In this document: positions 1 through 11,271 of the stretch, piece after piece
Layout of the letters: the number at the start of each line of letters is the position of its first letter
Numbering within the stretch: position 1 is the stretch's first letter
Assembly: GCA_037974665.1 (NCBI GenBank)
Contig: CM075773.1
Location: 31,196,853 to 31,260,852, forward strand
DNA length: 64,000 nt
Origin: Ehretia macrophylla
Lineage: Eukaryota; Streptophyta; Magnoliopsida; Boraginales; Ehretiaceae
Direction: 5' to 3'
Translations under genes and position numbers: made by a program
Notes under the pieces: model-generated
What the model saw: only the letters and a program-made list of their open reading frames with translations
What the model was told of the DNA's origin: nothing
Database searches by the model: none

Positions 1-833
1 TGGTCCTTCAATTATTGTAGCTCGGCTGGTGCCATACGATAGGGAGCTTTAGATATCGACTGGGTGCCATCTAATAACTCTATAATGAACTCGATCTTCC
101 GATTTGGGGGTAAACCGGGCAATTCTTCTGGAAACACATCCGCATAATCTTTGATCATAGGCATCTCCTCCAACTTAGCTTTGTCCGATGGCTTGTTGAT
201 GAGGTAAGCTAAGTATCCACTACACCCTTTTCTCAAGGACTTCACTGCTTTCGTAGATGAAATGATGGAACTCCTGGTGAAATCTCTTCGACCCAATACC
301 TCCAGTATTGGTTGACCAGGTACCTGGAATGTTACAATCTTCGTCCGGTAATCTAGTTGGGCATGATGCTTTGCCAACCAGTCCATCCCTAAGATGACTT
401 CATAGTCTCGAAAAGGTAATACAATAAGATTGGCCAAGAATTCCCTATCCTTAATTTGGATTTTACATGCTTTACAAGCTGAGCTAGTAACAAGTTTAGA
501 ACCCATCGGAGTACCAACTTCTACTTCGTAAGGCAAACATACAACTCGTAGTTTCACACGTTGCACACATAAGGGAGTAATAAATGAATGAGTAGCACCC
601 AGATCAAGTAGCACCCTAACAGGTTGATTCAGTATGAAGAATGTATCTTCAATAACAGCGGTCTCCTCTGGAAGCTCCTCGCACTCAATGGCATAAGCTC
701 GAGCCTGAACTCTAGGAACTGGAGTCTTGCCTCTACCAACTGGTTTAACCTGATTTTGTCTTGCTTGCCATTTAGGGCAATCCTTGATCTGATGCCGATC
801 ACTGCCATATCTCACACATCGTCCTGACTTCTT
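1..833 (-). pseudogene. pol: pol fragment: aspartic protease and start of reverse transcriptase
   Basis: This continues the gag frame after a TAG stop at 834-836. It begins with the remains of a second zinc knuckle in which the second Cys codon is now Tyr (CVRY). The retropepsin (RVP_2-type) core follows: VRVLLDLGATHSFI holds the catalytic Asp, but the usual D-S/T-G triad reads D-L-G. The downstream ILGMDWLAKH motif is intact. The last part, ending APYRMAPAELQ, is the N-terminal edge of gypsy reverse transcriptase. It is cut by a TAA at 12-14 where related elements have Glu (GAA). The protein would process the polyprotein and copy the RNA; stops and the active-site change make this copy inactive. 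Confidence 0.88.
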
Positions 834-1796
834 CTAGCACTGGACCTCGATATGCCCCTTCTTGTCACAGTAAGAACAGTTGACAGACTGAGTAGTAGGT
901 GAACTACCTGTGGATCCGCGGGTGGAAGAGGCTGATGGCGCTTTAGTCGGGCCACGGTTATTCACTGGTCTGTTTTGGCTCTGGCCTTGACTACGACTCT
1001 GACTCTGGAATTTCCTCTGTTGACCTGAAGGCTGGTATGGTTTCTTGTTCGGCTGACTCGAACTGGCTCTATCAAGTTTCCTCTTCTCAACTCGGGAAGC
1101 AGCTGCAAAGAGAGCAGAATAGGTATTGAAGTCATGCGAAGCCAAATGGTCATGAATCTCTGGCCTCAATCCCGTAGTAAATTTCCACATCTTTGCCTCC
1201 GGAGTACTGATCATATATTGAGCATAACGGGACAGTCGGTCAAAATGAGCCTCGTACTGGGCCACCGTCATGTTACCCTGGTTCAGGTGCATGAACTCCT
1301 CAATCCGCCTTTGCCTGGAAACTACAGGAGCATATTTCTCCTTGAATGCCTTAACAAAATTACCCCACAAGCGAGGGGTATGATCAGTTTCCCACAGTGC
1401 TTCCACAGTGTGCCACCAATGCTCAGCATCCCTGTGCAACAGAAACACAACAAACTCCACCTTTTCTTCATCAATATAATCAAGTGGCCTGAAAATCCTC
1501 TCGATCTCAGATAGTAAAGCCTCTGCTTTCTCATCATCAGCTTTCCCGTGGAATTTGGACAGGCGAAAGTCAAGGACCTCCCTCATTCTACTATGTCTCC
1601 CATGGTTACCATCATTCCAGTTGTTGTTGTTGTTGTTGGCTTCACGTGCATCTTGACGCTCCATCACTCGTGACACGCGATCCATGGCGTTTGCCATCAT
1701 GTTAAACATAGCTATGTCGGGATTAGTTTGATAAGCATCTCCAGTCTCTTGGGGTTCACTGCTCCTATTAGTAGTGCGGGTACTAGGGCCAGCCAT
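834..1796 (-). CDS. gag: Gag polyprotein of gypsy retrotransposon, 320 aa, ended by premature stop
   Basis: Gag would form the cytoplasmic virus-like particle that packages element RNA. Residues 1-70 are a low-complexity N-terminus with an Asn-rich run. About 80-190 is a retrotransposon gag domain, with a recognisable EHWWHTVEALW stretch and an EFMHLNQGNMTVAQYEAHF stretch. A Ser/Gln/Pro-rich linker follows, then a CCHC zinc knuckle near the C-terminus (CSYCDKKGHIEVQC, spacing C-2-C-4-H-4-C). The TAG at 834-836 probably replaces a Trp codon, because the same frame continues into the second knuckle and protease; gag-pol was therefore originally one frame. The start Met is the first in a frame opening just inside the leader. 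Family identification is strong; function is lost for the full polyprotein. Confidence 0.88.
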   Translation of the reverse strand: MAGPSTRTTNRSSEPQETGDAYQTNPDIAMFNMMANAMDRVSRVMERQDAREANNNNNNWNDGNHGRHSRMREVLDFRLSKFHGKADDEKAEALLSEIERIFRPLDYIDEEKVEFVVFLLHRDAEHWWHTVEALWETDHTPRLWGNFVKAFKEKYAPVVSRQRRIEEFMHLNQGNMTVAQYEAHFDRLSRYAQYMISTPEAKMWKFTTGLRPEIHDHLASHDFNTYSALFAAASRVEKRKLDRASSSQPNKKPYQPSGQQRKFQSQSRSQGQSQNRPVNNRGPTKAPSASSTRGSTGSSPTTQSVNCSYCDKKGHIEVQC

Positions 1797-2067
1797 CTAT
1801 AGGCACAGATTACGATGCACAATTTATTGAAATACGACAAACAAGAATTTAATGCATAAGATATGCAACATAATATAGATACACAATTCTAGAAACAATT
1901 AAGACATATTAATCACTTAAGCACATAGAACATAGAAGGCACAATTAACATTATCACACAATAACATATAGACAAGTCATCCTAATTATCTTAGGGTTCC
2001 ACCCATGGTCCGAGAGTTAAACCCGGCTTAAGCAATCTAAGCTCTGATACCATTCTTTCTTATAAGG
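1797..2067 (-). other. retrotransposon 5' untranslated leader
   Basis: This AT-rich stretch lies between the gag start and the LTR inner end. It holds the primer-binding site at its LTR-proximal end and no open frame of note. In this family it would carry packaging signals; none can be identified by eye. Confidence 0.7.
2041..2052 (-). other. primer-binding site for initiator-Met tRNA
   Basis: On the minus strand this reads TGGTATCAGAGC, the standard plant primer site complementary to the 3' end of initiator tRNA-Met. It lies 15 bases from the inner end of the LTR (2068), a little further than usual. It fixes the element's orientation and the inner LTR boundary. Confidence 0.9.
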
Positions 2068-4907
2068 TGTCACGCCCCAACCCAGCCTATAAAGGTTAGA
2101 CTAGGGGTGTGATCTAGCATTCAAGTCATATCACATACTTAACCATTTATGAAGGTTTAACACTTAACATTTTGGCCTAAACTCCACAAATTTTCCAGAA
2201 AACTGGCAGCATAACGGCTGTAATTGGGCTACTTAGTTTGCCCTAATTCTCTAAACACCTCAAAATTTACAATCTCAAATTCATTTCTAACTAAGATTAC
2301 TATTTATCATCAATTGAAACGCCTACTAATTATCTTGAAGTCTCGTTTGATTAATAACCTAGCATGATGCTATGTCTTGTTTGTTTGTTTGTCCTCGTTA
2401 CAGAAGTACCTGTTGATCTTGGTTTAAGAATGAATACCTGCTTAAGATTCGATAGGTTAATTTTACTTAGTCCTTACCTGATACCTCATAATCCTATGAT
2501 AGATACTAGCCAATGACGATAGCAAAATGACCATAGTAGTGTCTGTCTAGTTATTATCAGTACAAGCCAAAATTAGACCCCAAATTACAACGGGGGTCTT
2601 TTACATTACAAACATCAAGCAACATTAAAAGAAATAGTCTTCAAGCAGCATAGTGTTCACAAATGGCCATAATCAAGCAAAGCACATAGGACAGGTAATC
2701 ATTCCAAGGAATCATCGTTAGGCACGTCGTCCTCGGGTACCTGTTCTTGATCTTCTTCACCTGAGATGATAAAAGAAGGTGAGTCCTTATGAACTCAATG
2801 AGGGAAAATGAGAAATAGGTTTTGAAACTCATTTTCCGGTTGAACTTATGAAAACCCTTTTTGCAAGCATGAATATATCACAAATAAGTACATAACAATA
2901 ATATAAAAGTAAAGGAACACAATTACATGTCTTTCCTCCCCGGGGTCCACTAGGAACCAAGTGAGAGTACTTATACACATAGTGAAAAGGATACGGTGAG
3001 CTTTTGCTCTCAGTTCATCTCCAGTATCAGTGGTTGCGGCCGACTTCAAATCATCCCCTTATCACGCCAAATGGGTGTACTCCGGATGTACCCCGAAATC
3101 CTAGGACCCAACTCTCCGAGGAAGTCTAGCCCCCAAGCGAGAGAGGGAATGGGACAATGGGAGTCACGGGGGCACCGGCAAGCCCGATGCCACCCAGTAT
3201 GCGTGAACACTACCACGCCAGAATGAAAGGTTGCAACCTTGTATGCAATGCACATTTATGACATTTAATATATCACATTAGGAGGAAAACAAAGTAGGTT
3301 GCCTCCAAACAGTCATAAGATTGCACATTAACAAGTAAACAAGCGAGGCACGATATGACAAGTAATTTCACTTATAAAGCACATGGAGTTATATGAATAT
3401 TAAATGGGCAGGCATTTAACGCATGTAAATCAAGTCATATAACTCATTTCAAAGTTCATGTAATCAAATAATAAGATTATTCATCATGCAACGACATCTA
3501 CGTGGGACTGGGTGCAAGAAAGGCCTACTTGTCAACATGTAATCATCAAGATCGCATTTAGGGCTACAATGGAAACTACGGGCAGCCTACTAAACATATA
3601 ATTAAACACGATATTCATAGGATCAACACTTAGTGAATTTACCTAGTCACTAGGGTTTCCATTTCGTGCTTACCCGTGCGATTAAGCCCCAAGTCAACTC
3701 AAAATCAATCTCAAGCCATACATCAATTAATTCACACACCCTCAAGTATTCAAAACAGTCCACACAACATCCCAATGCCACAATCCCAAGCATTCAACAC
3801 AACAAGAGAAGCTACAATAATTTTTCTAAGCATATCACTAAGTGAAACCCTCACTGCAATGGGCTGTTTTCTCACAATCATTAAGATAAGAAAAAAATCT
3901 CCAATTCCAGTGAATAAGATTTCAAATTAAATCTTAATAAGTGAAATAAATTCAGAAACAAACCTCGCATCATTTGGAGTTCGGGTTCAATAGTTATAGC
4001 CAAAACAGTGGGACTGCACAAAACTGTCCAGATTTGCACACATTTCAATACTTGTCGTTTTTGAGGTCTTTAGGGTCAGATTTATCCTTAATCCATTTCT
4101 GACAAAAATGTCCAGAACTGAAAAATATAGCAGTACACCAAATTTTATTCATTTTGAATGTCATGTACCAAGTCAAAACTGGTTCGTTCTACAAGGTCAG
4201 TGAATCTGCCAAAACCTGCTTCATTTTTTCAGACTTTCCAGATTTGGACACATTTTAATGATTTGCCATTTTGAGGACTTTAGAGTCAAAATTAGCTTTG
4301 GCCTATTTCTTCGAAAAATGTTCAGAACTAGAAAAACTAGTTACCTACCAATTTCACGAATTTTCAACATCATTTGCCTAGCCAAAATCACCTTGCACGG
4401 ACAAGACAGAAAGCTGTCACATTCACGATTTCATCTATCATCACATTCTAGCCCAAAATCTTGCCATGCATGGTTGTAAAAGCTTATGAACACACATATA
4501 TCTCAAGTATAGAAGCAAAGATAGACATTTAAGAGCATGCATGTCGTTTTTTGAAAGATTTTCAAGAAGTTTTATCCCTCACCTTAGCAAAACAACAAGA
4601 AGATGCACAAGACCCTTGGTGAAGCACAAAGTTGATCTTCTTCCTTGCTTAGTCGAGACACCACTTGATTTTCTCTATTTTTCCTAGCTTAGTGACCAAG
4701 TTCTTAGTAGGTGCATGTGGTTAGAACAAGAAGAAAAGAAATGGAAGCTAGCAAACTCACCTAAGCCGAAATGGAGATTCAAAGAGCTTGCATGTGTGTT
4801 TCTTGCAACCTAGCTTGCGTAGTCGAGCTCCATAGCTTCTTGCTTGCCTTGATGAACCATGGAGTGATGAAGATGAGCTATGATGTCTACAATATTCAGC
4901 TAGGGTC

Positions 4908-4980
4908 GAGAGAGAGAGAGAAGAATGAAAGAGAGAGAGAAGAATGAGAGGAAAATGAGAGAAATGAAAGAAAAATGAAA
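4908..4980 (+). repeat. GA-rich microsatellite inside LTR
   Basis: Runs of GA dinucleotide alternate with GAATGA-type variants. It is an imperfect purine-rich simple repeat. The same position in the LTR piece at 56980-58609 has a shorter version (near 57890), so length varies between copies. Confidence 0.75.
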
Positions 4981-5454
4981 GCCTTGCAAGTGATGAAGCA
5001 TATGTCGGCCTTGGGCATACAAATTTCAGATTTGTGTCTTCAAGAAGCATGATTTTTGAAGTGCCTAGCATGGGCAAGGAGCTTTGTGTCGAGAATTAGA
5101 GCTTTGACGAGGGTTTGATCTAATTTTTTATTGCTTTGTGTCATAGAATGTCATAGAATGTTTGGGAATAAGATTTGAATTATGCAAAGCAATCACAAGG
5201 CACACAAGGTGGTCGGCCAAGGCTTGAAAAATCTGAATCTTTGTCATCTTTTGAGCATTATTTAATTGTGTGTTTGGAAAGTGCAAAAGAATAAGGAATA
5301 AAGAATGAGAATGTCTAGCTTTTGGTGACATTTCGTCTTCTAGTGGGTTGAATTATTGATTTAATATTAGTTAGTGGAATTTGTAGGATTAATTAATAAC
5401 CTAGTGCTTCGTGTAAGATGCTTTCTTGATTAACGTGTGGGCATGCTTTCCTAG

Positions 5455-5655
5455 GTTTAGGACACGCACTACGAGACAAGACACGAACTACGAGACGAAT
5501 GCACGTTTCCTAAGTAAATGCACGCAACCCTAAATGAATGCATGTAATTCAATGCAAGGCACACAAAACGAAACATAATTCTTAACCTAGGTCAAGGCAC
5601 GCAAATCTAGGCTAGGGCATACGAAATGAGGTATCGCACGCAAATCGAGGTCGGG
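5455..5655 (-). repeat. degenerate ~20-bp repeats at LTR start
   Basis: Phrases of the type AAGGCACGCAAATCTAGGT recur every 20 or so bases with substitutions. Equivalent arrays are seen at the starts of the other LTRs (33178-33560, 40925-41312, 58385-58600), with clearly more repeats in the 33-kb and 41-kb copies. Confidence 0.65.
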
Positions 5656-5959
5656 CCTCACAGCTGTGCCTATTTTCAGAACCCAAAATCAAATGTTTCC
5701 ATCAATTTTGTGCATCTTTTCTTCTTTTTGCTCTATTTGTTAGGCCCGGGTCGTTTATCGTGAGCAGCGAATAGGACGAGAACCCAACTCGCGGAACATT
5801 AGAGGGCTCTATAACGTGACGATATCACGTCTTGCGGTGACGCTGCGTTGTTGAAGCAAATGGGATGTCGATAAGCCCATTGCCCTTTTGAATGGGCCGT
5901 CTCTCTTGGCTGGGACTGTGAACCGTCAACACATAAGGGCTTTGCACCCTCAGCATGAC

Positions 5960-6077
5960 GAGTGCGATCATACCAGCACTAATGCATTTGATTCCATCAG
6001 AACTCTGAAGTTAAGAGTGCTTGGGCGAGAGTAGTACTTGGATGGGTGACCGTTTGGGAAGTCCTCATGTTGCACCC
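5960..6077 (+). rRNA. 5S rRNA gene copy, diverged
   Basis: First 5S copy after the LTR. Box A has AGAGTG in place of AGCGTG, and box C is altered at its end (GACCGTTTGG). The intermediate element CGAGAG is kept. The substitutions in boxes A and C make activity doubtful. Confidence 0.9.
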
Positions 6078-6630
6078 TTTTTTTTTTCCCCGACTTGCCT
6101 TGCCAAGATGCTTTATCCATGACATTTATAATCTCAAGTCACAAGGCATCTTGGGCAAGACAACATCGCATCGCGTAGAGGCTGGGCCCGGAAACCTAGG
6201 GGGTGAGGCCTATGACCAGGTCTCCATCCCTTCGGTGCCCATAACTTTTGATCCGTGAGGAATTATACGGTGCACAGCATACCGTTGGAAAGCTCTCTGG
6301 GAGCTCTATGACGGCGGTAGCAAGCCTGCTCGGCTGCGCCTGTTTTTGGTGCCCAAAATAGAACGTTTTCATCTATTTTGGGCATCTTTTCTTCTTTTTG
6401 AGCATTTCTTTAGGCCCAGGTCATTCGTCGTGAGCTGTGAAATGGACGAGAACCCAACTCACGGAACATTAGAGGGCTCTACAACGAGTCGATATCACGT
6501 CTTGCGGTGATGTTGCATTGTTCAAGCAGATGAGCTATCGATAAGCCCTATGGGCCTTTTGAATGGGCTGTCTCTGTGGGCTGGGACTATGAACCGTCAA
6601 CACATAAGGGATTTGCACCCTCAACATAAC

Positions 6631-6750
6631 GGGTGTGATCATACCAGTACTAATGCACTGAATCCCATCAGAACTCTGAAGTTAAACATGCTTGGGCGAA
6701 AGTAGTACTAGGATAGGTAACCCCCCTGGGAATTCCTCGTGTTGCACCCC
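6631..6750 (+). rRNA. 5S rRNA gene copy, diverged
   Basis: Full length with one extra C in the box C region. All three internal promoter elements carry changes (TTAAACATG, CGAAAG, GGATAGGTAACC). Probably inactive. Confidence 0.9.
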
Positions 6751-7311
6751 CTTTTAAATTTTTTTTGCCCCGTTTAGCCTTGCCAAGATGCTTTATCCAC
6801 AACATTTATATTCTTGAGTCCCATAGCATCTTAGGCAAGACAACTTCACATCGCGTAGAGGCTAGGCCCGCAAACCTAGTGCATGGGTCCTGTGACATGG
6901 TCTCCGTCACTCCGGTGGCCATAACTTTTGATCTGTAAGGAGGTATGTGGCGCACAACATACCGTTGGAAAGCTCATCAGGAACTCTACCAATGGGGCAT
7001 CAAGCCGGCTCGGCTGCACCTTTTTTTGGATACCCAAAATTGAAAGTTTTCATTAGTTTCGGACCACTTTTCTTCTTTTTGCACTATTTTTTAGGCCTGG
7101 GTCATTCGTCGTTAGCCACAAAAATGAGGAGAACCCAACTCGCGGAACATTACAAGGCTCTACAATGCGTCGATATGACATCTTGCTGTGATGCTACATT
7201 GGTGAAGCAAATTGGCTGTCAATAAACCCATTGGGCCTTTTGAATGGGCCGTCTCTCTTGGCTGGGACTATGGACAATCAACATCTAAGGGCTTTGCACC
7301 CTCAGCATGAC

Positions 7312-7430
7312 AGATGCGATCATACTAGCACTAATTCACCGGATCCCATCATAACACCGAAGTTAAGCGTGCTTGGGTGAGATTAGTACTAAGATGGATG
7401 ACCCCGTGGGATGTCCTCGTGTTGCACCCC
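7312..7430 (+). rRNA. 5S rRNA gene copy, diverged
   Basis: Full length; starts AGATGC. Box A is intact, but the intermediate element (TGAGAT) and box C (AGATGGATGACC) are changed. Belongs to the ATTCACC variant class, with TGGAC rather than TGAAC in the upstream spacer. Confidence 0.9.
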
Positions 7431-7987
7431 CTTTTTCATTTTTTTTCCCCGTTTAGCCTTGCCAAGATGCTTTATCCATCACATTTATATTATTGAGTCC
7501 CACGGCATTTTGGGCTGGATAACTTCGAATCGCGTAGAGGCTGGGCCCGCAAACCTAGGTTGTGGAGCCTGTGACTTGGTTTTCGTTGCTCCAGTGCCCA
7601 TAACTTTTGATCTGTAAGGAGTTATGCGGTGCACATCATACCGTTGGAGAGCTCTTCAGGAGCTCTACGACGGGGGCAGCAACCTTGCTGGCTGTGCCTA
7701 TTTTTGGTACCCAAAATTGAATGTTTTCATCAGTTTCAAGCCACTTTTATTCTTTTTGGGCTATTTTTTAGGCTCAGGTTATTCGTCGTAAGGCGCGAAA
7801 AGGACGAGAATGCAACTCGTGGAACATTAGAGGACCCTACAACGCATTGATATCAAGTCTTGCGGTGATGCTGCGTTGTTGAAGCAGATGGGCTGTCGAT
7901 AAGCCCATTGGCCTTTTGAATAGGTTGTCTCTCTTGGCTGGGGCTGTGAACCGTCAACACATAAAGGCTTTGCACCCTCATCATGAT

Positions 7988-8106
7988 GGGTGCGATCATA
8001 CCAGCACTAATGCTCTAGATCCTGTCAAAACTCCGAAGTTAAGTGTGCTTGGGTGAGAATAGTACTAGGATAGGTAACCCCTTGGGAAGTCCTAGTGTTG
8101 CACCCC
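7988..8106 (+). rRNA. 5S rRNA gene copy, diverged
   Basis: Full length. Box A has AAGTGTGC, the intermediate element TGAGAA, and box C GGATAGGTAACC. Changes are mostly transitions. Confidence 0.9.
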
Positions 8107-8668
8107 TCTTTTTATTTATTTTTTGCCCCGTTTAGACTTTCCAAGTTGCTTTATCCATCACATTTATATTCTCGAGTCCCACGGCATCTTGGGCAAGACA
8201 ACTTCGCATCGCGTAGAGGCTGGGCCCATAAACCTAGTGCGTGGGACTTGTGACCTCATCTCCATCGCTCTGGTGCCCATAACTTTTGGTCTGTAAGGAG
8301 TTATGTGGCGCACAACATACCGTTGGAAAGATCTACGGGAGCTTTACGACGGGGGCAACAAGTTTGCTTGGCTGAGCCTATTTTTGATACCCAAAATCAA
8401 ATATTTTCATCAGTTTTGGTCCACTTTTCTTCTTTTTGCGCTGTTTTTGAGGCCCGGGTCTTTCGTTGTGAGTCACAAAAAGATCGAGAACCCAACTCGC
8501 TGAACATTAGAGGGCGCTACATCACGTCGATATCACGTCTTATTGTGATGCTGCTTTGTTGAAGCAGATGGGTTGTCAATAAGCCCATTGGGCCTTTAGA
8601 ATGGGTTGTCTCTCTTGGCTGGGACTGTGAACCGTTAACACATAAGGGCTTTGTACCCTCAACATGAC

Positions 8669-8788
8669 GGATGCGATCAAACTAGCACTAATGCTCCGGA
8701 TCCCATCAGAAATCCGAAGTAAAGCGTGCTTGGAGGACAATTGTACTAGGATGAGTGACCCCATGGGAAGTCCTCGTGTTGCAACCCC
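8669..8788 (+). rRNA. 5S rRNA gene copy, diverged
   Basis: Full length with one inserted A near the 3' end (GCAACCCC). Box A reads GTAAAGCG and the intermediate element is destroyed (GGAGGACAATTG), so this copy is very unlikely to bind TFIIIA normally. Confidence 0.9.
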
Positions 8789-9344
8789 ATTTTCATTTTT
8801 TTTTCCCCGTTTAGCCTTGCCAAGATGTTTTATCCATCACATTTCTATTCTCGAGTCCCACGGCATCTTGGTCAAGACAACTTCGAATCACGTAGAGGCT
8901 GAGCTCGCAAACCTAGGGTGTGGGGCCTATGACGTGGTCGCCGTCGCTCCGGTGCCCATAACTTTTGATCCGTAAGTAGTTATGCGGGCACAGCATACCG
9001 TTGGAAATTTCTCCGGGAGCTCTATGACAGGGGCAGCATGCTTGTTGGCTGCGCATAGTTTTGGTACCCAAAATTGAACGTTTTCATCAGTTTCATGCCA
9101 CTTTTCTTCTTCTTGCGCTATGTTTTAGGCCCGGGTCATTCGTCGTGAGCCACGAAAAGGACAAGAACCTAACTCGTAGAACATTAGAGGACCCTACAAT
9201 GCGTCGATATCACATCTTGTGGTGATGCTACGTTATTGAAGCAGATGGGTTGTCGATAAGCCCATTGGCCTTTTGAATGGGTCACCTCTCTTGGCTGGGA
9301 CTGTGAACCGTCAACACATGAGGGCTTTGCACACTCAACATGAC

Positions 9345-9461
9345 AGGTGCAATCATACCAGCACTAATGCATCGAATCCCATTAGAACTCCAAAGTTAAA
9401 GGCGCTTGGGCGAGAGAAGTACTAGAATGGGAGACCGCTGGGAAGTCCCCGTGTTGTACCG
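9345..9461 (+). rRNA. 5S rRNA gene copy, diverged
   Basis: One base shorter in box C (GGGAGACCGCTGGG). Box A is rearranged (TTAAAGGCGC). The 3' end reads TTGTACC, breaking the terminal helix pairing. Confidence 0.9.
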
Positions 9462-10026
9462 CTCTATTCATTTTATTTTTGCCCCGTTTAGCCTTGCCAA
9501 GATGCTTTATCCATCACATTTATATTCTCGAGTCCCATGGCATCTTGGGCTAGCCAACTTCATAGCGTGTAGAGTCTGGGCCAACAAACCTAGTATGTGG
9601 GACCTATGACCTGGTCTCCGTCGCTCTGGTGCCCATAACTTTTGATCCGCAAGGAGTTATGTGGCGCACAACATACCATTGGAAAGCTCTATAGGTGCTC
9701 TACGGCCTGGGAGCAACAAGTCTACTCAACTACGCCTATTTTTGATACCCAAAATCGAATGTTTTCATCAGTTTTAGGCCAATTTTCTTCTTTTTGCGAT
9801 GTCTTTTAGGCCCAGGTCGTTCATCGTGATCCGCAAAAAGGACCAGAACCCAAATCGTGGAACATTAGAGGTCTCTACAATGCATCGATATCACGTCTTG
9901 CGGTGATGCTGCATTTTTGAAGCAGATTGGTTGTCGATAGGCCCATTGGGCCTTTTGAATGGGTTTTCTCTCTTGGCTGGGATTGTGGACCAACAACACC
10001 TAAGGGCTTTGCACCATCAGCATGAC

Positions 10027-10145
10027 GGGTGTGATCATACCAGAACTAATTCACCGAATCCCATCAGAAAATTGAAGTTAGGAGTGCTTGGGCGAGAGTA
10101 GTACTAGGATGGGTAACCCCTTGGGAAGTCCTCGTGTTGCACCCC
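10027..10145 (+). rRNA. 5S rRNA gene copy, diverged
   Basis: Full length; ATTCACC class. The loop before box A is changed (GAAAATTG) and box A reads TTAGGAGTG. The intermediate element is intact; box C has GGGTAACC. Confidence 0.9.
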
Positions 10146-10704
10146 TCTTTTTATTTTTTTTGCCTCGTTTAGCCATGCCAAGTTGCTTTGTCCATCACAT
10201 TTATATTCTTGAGTCCCACGGCAACTTAGGTAAGACAAATTCGCATCGCGTAGAGCCTAGGCTCGCAAACCTACTGCGTGGGACCTGTGACCTGGTCTCC
10301 GTCGCTCCATTGCCCATAACATTTGATCTGTAAGGAGTTATGCAAGGCACAGCATACCGTTGGAAATCTCTCAGGGAGCGCTACGACGGGGGCAGCATGT
10401 TTGCTGGCTGCACCTATTTTTGGTCCCCAAAATCGAATGTTTTCATCAGTTTTGGGCGACTTTTATTCTTTTTGTGCTATTTTTTAGGCACGGGTCATTC
10501 GCCGTGAGCCGCAAAGAGGACAAGAACCCAAATCGCGGAACATTAGGAGGCTCTACAACTTGTCAATATCACGTCTTGCGGTGATACTGCGTTGTTGAAG
10601 AAGATGGGCTGTCAATAAACCCATTGGGCCTTTTGAATTGGCCGTCTCTCTTGGCTGGAACTTTGAACCGTCAACACATAAGGGCTTTGCACCATCAACA
10701 TGAC

Positions 10705-10823
10705 AGGTGCGATCATACCCGCACTAATGCACCGGATCCCAACAGAACTCCGAAGTTAAGCGTGTTTGGGTGAGAGTAGTACAAAGATGGGTGACGCCCT
10801 GGGAGGTCCTTGTGTTGCACACC
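10705..10823 (+). rRNA. 5S rRNA gene copy, diverged
   Basis: Full length. Box A is nearly intact (GCGTGTTTGG), the intermediate element reads TGAGAG, and box C has AAGATGGGTGACGCC. Last plus-strand gene before the inverted block. Confidence 0.9.
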
Positions 10824-11180
10824 TTTTTCATTTTTTCCCCGTTTAGCCTTGTCAAGATGTCTTATCCATCACATTTCTATTCTTGAGTCCCACGGCATCT
10901 TCGGCAAGACAACTTCGCTTCGCGTAGAGGCTGGGCCTGTAAACCTAGTACGTTGGACTTATCACCTGGTCCCCGTCGCTCCGGCGCCCATAACTTTTGA
11001 TCTGTAAGGAGTTATGTGGCGTACAGCACACCGTTGGAAAGCTCTCCAGAAGCTCTATGACCTGGGCAACAAGTCTACTCAACTGTGCCTATTTTTGATA
11101 TCCAAAATCAAATGTTTTCATCAATTTTGGACCACTTTTCTTTATTTTGTGCGTTTTTTTTGGCGCGGGTCATTCGTCTG

Positions 11181-11271
11181 CTGCAAAAAAGGACAAGAAC
11201 CCAATATGTGATATCGACGCATTGCAGAGCCCTCTAATGTTCCGCGCGTTGGGTTCTTGTCCTTCTTGCAG
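11181..11271. repeat. inverted repeat at left inversion junction
   Basis: The arms at 11181-11204 and 11249-11271 are near-perfect reverse complements (23-24 bases, one mismatch and one length difference). They are separated by 44 bases. The short sequence TATG at about 11205-11208 is not expected from either flank. The array outside each arm continues the palindrome at lower identity, because whole units face each other here. Confidence 0.85.

Larger units (their letters stand above)
1..5662 (-). mobile_element. Ty3/gypsy LTR retrotransposon, left part outside window
   Basis: Reading on the minus strand from the right, the order is 5' LTR (5662 to 2068), initiator-Met primer-binding site, leader, gag, protease and the first residues of reverse transcriptase. 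The rest of pol and the 3' LTR lie beyond base 1. Gag then protease then RT with a long LTR fits a plant gypsy element. The 3.6-kb LTR and gag/protease style suggest a Tekay/Del-like chromovirus, but the chromodomain and integrase that would prove it are not in view. The element sits in a 5S spacer: the base after its right end resumes spacer sequence. Two nonsense codons and a changed protease motif show it is no longer autonomous. Confidence 0.9.
2068..5662 (-). mobile_element. 5' LTR of gypsy element, 3595 bp
   Basis: On the minus strand the LTR begins TGTGAGGCCCGACC at 5662 and ends GGGCGTGACA at 2068, giving TG...CA termini. The same ends bound the solo LTR at 33174-36778, which sets both borders here. 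The U3-proximal end (about 5455-5655) has degenerate 20-bp repeats. A GA-rich microsatellite lies near 4908-4980. A short conserved frame lies at 2699-2764. The right flank starts gctgt, which would be half of the target duplication; its partner is off the left edge. Otherwise this 3.6 kb holds no recognisable gene. Confidence 0.9.
5663..11205 (+). repeat. tandem 5S rDNA array, block 1 (8 genes, plus strand)
   Basis: Eight 5S genes start 671-682 bp apart (5960, 6631, 7312, 7988, 8669, 9345, 10027, 10705). In each unit the gene is followed by a T-rich tract that would terminate Pol III. Then comes about 480 bp of spacer with a recurring CCCATAACTTTTGATCCGTA motif. Upstream, the base before the gene is C and an ATAA sits near -27, both in line with plant 5S upstream elements. 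Monomers differ widely, so the block is not being homogenised. No other gene is seen in the spacers. Confidence 0.93.

Noticed and set aside
3046..3255. Open frames in the LTRs as host genes
   Set aside because: All lie within LTR borders set by comparison with the solo LTR. They are short, show no family motif, and are not kept in the other LTR copies.
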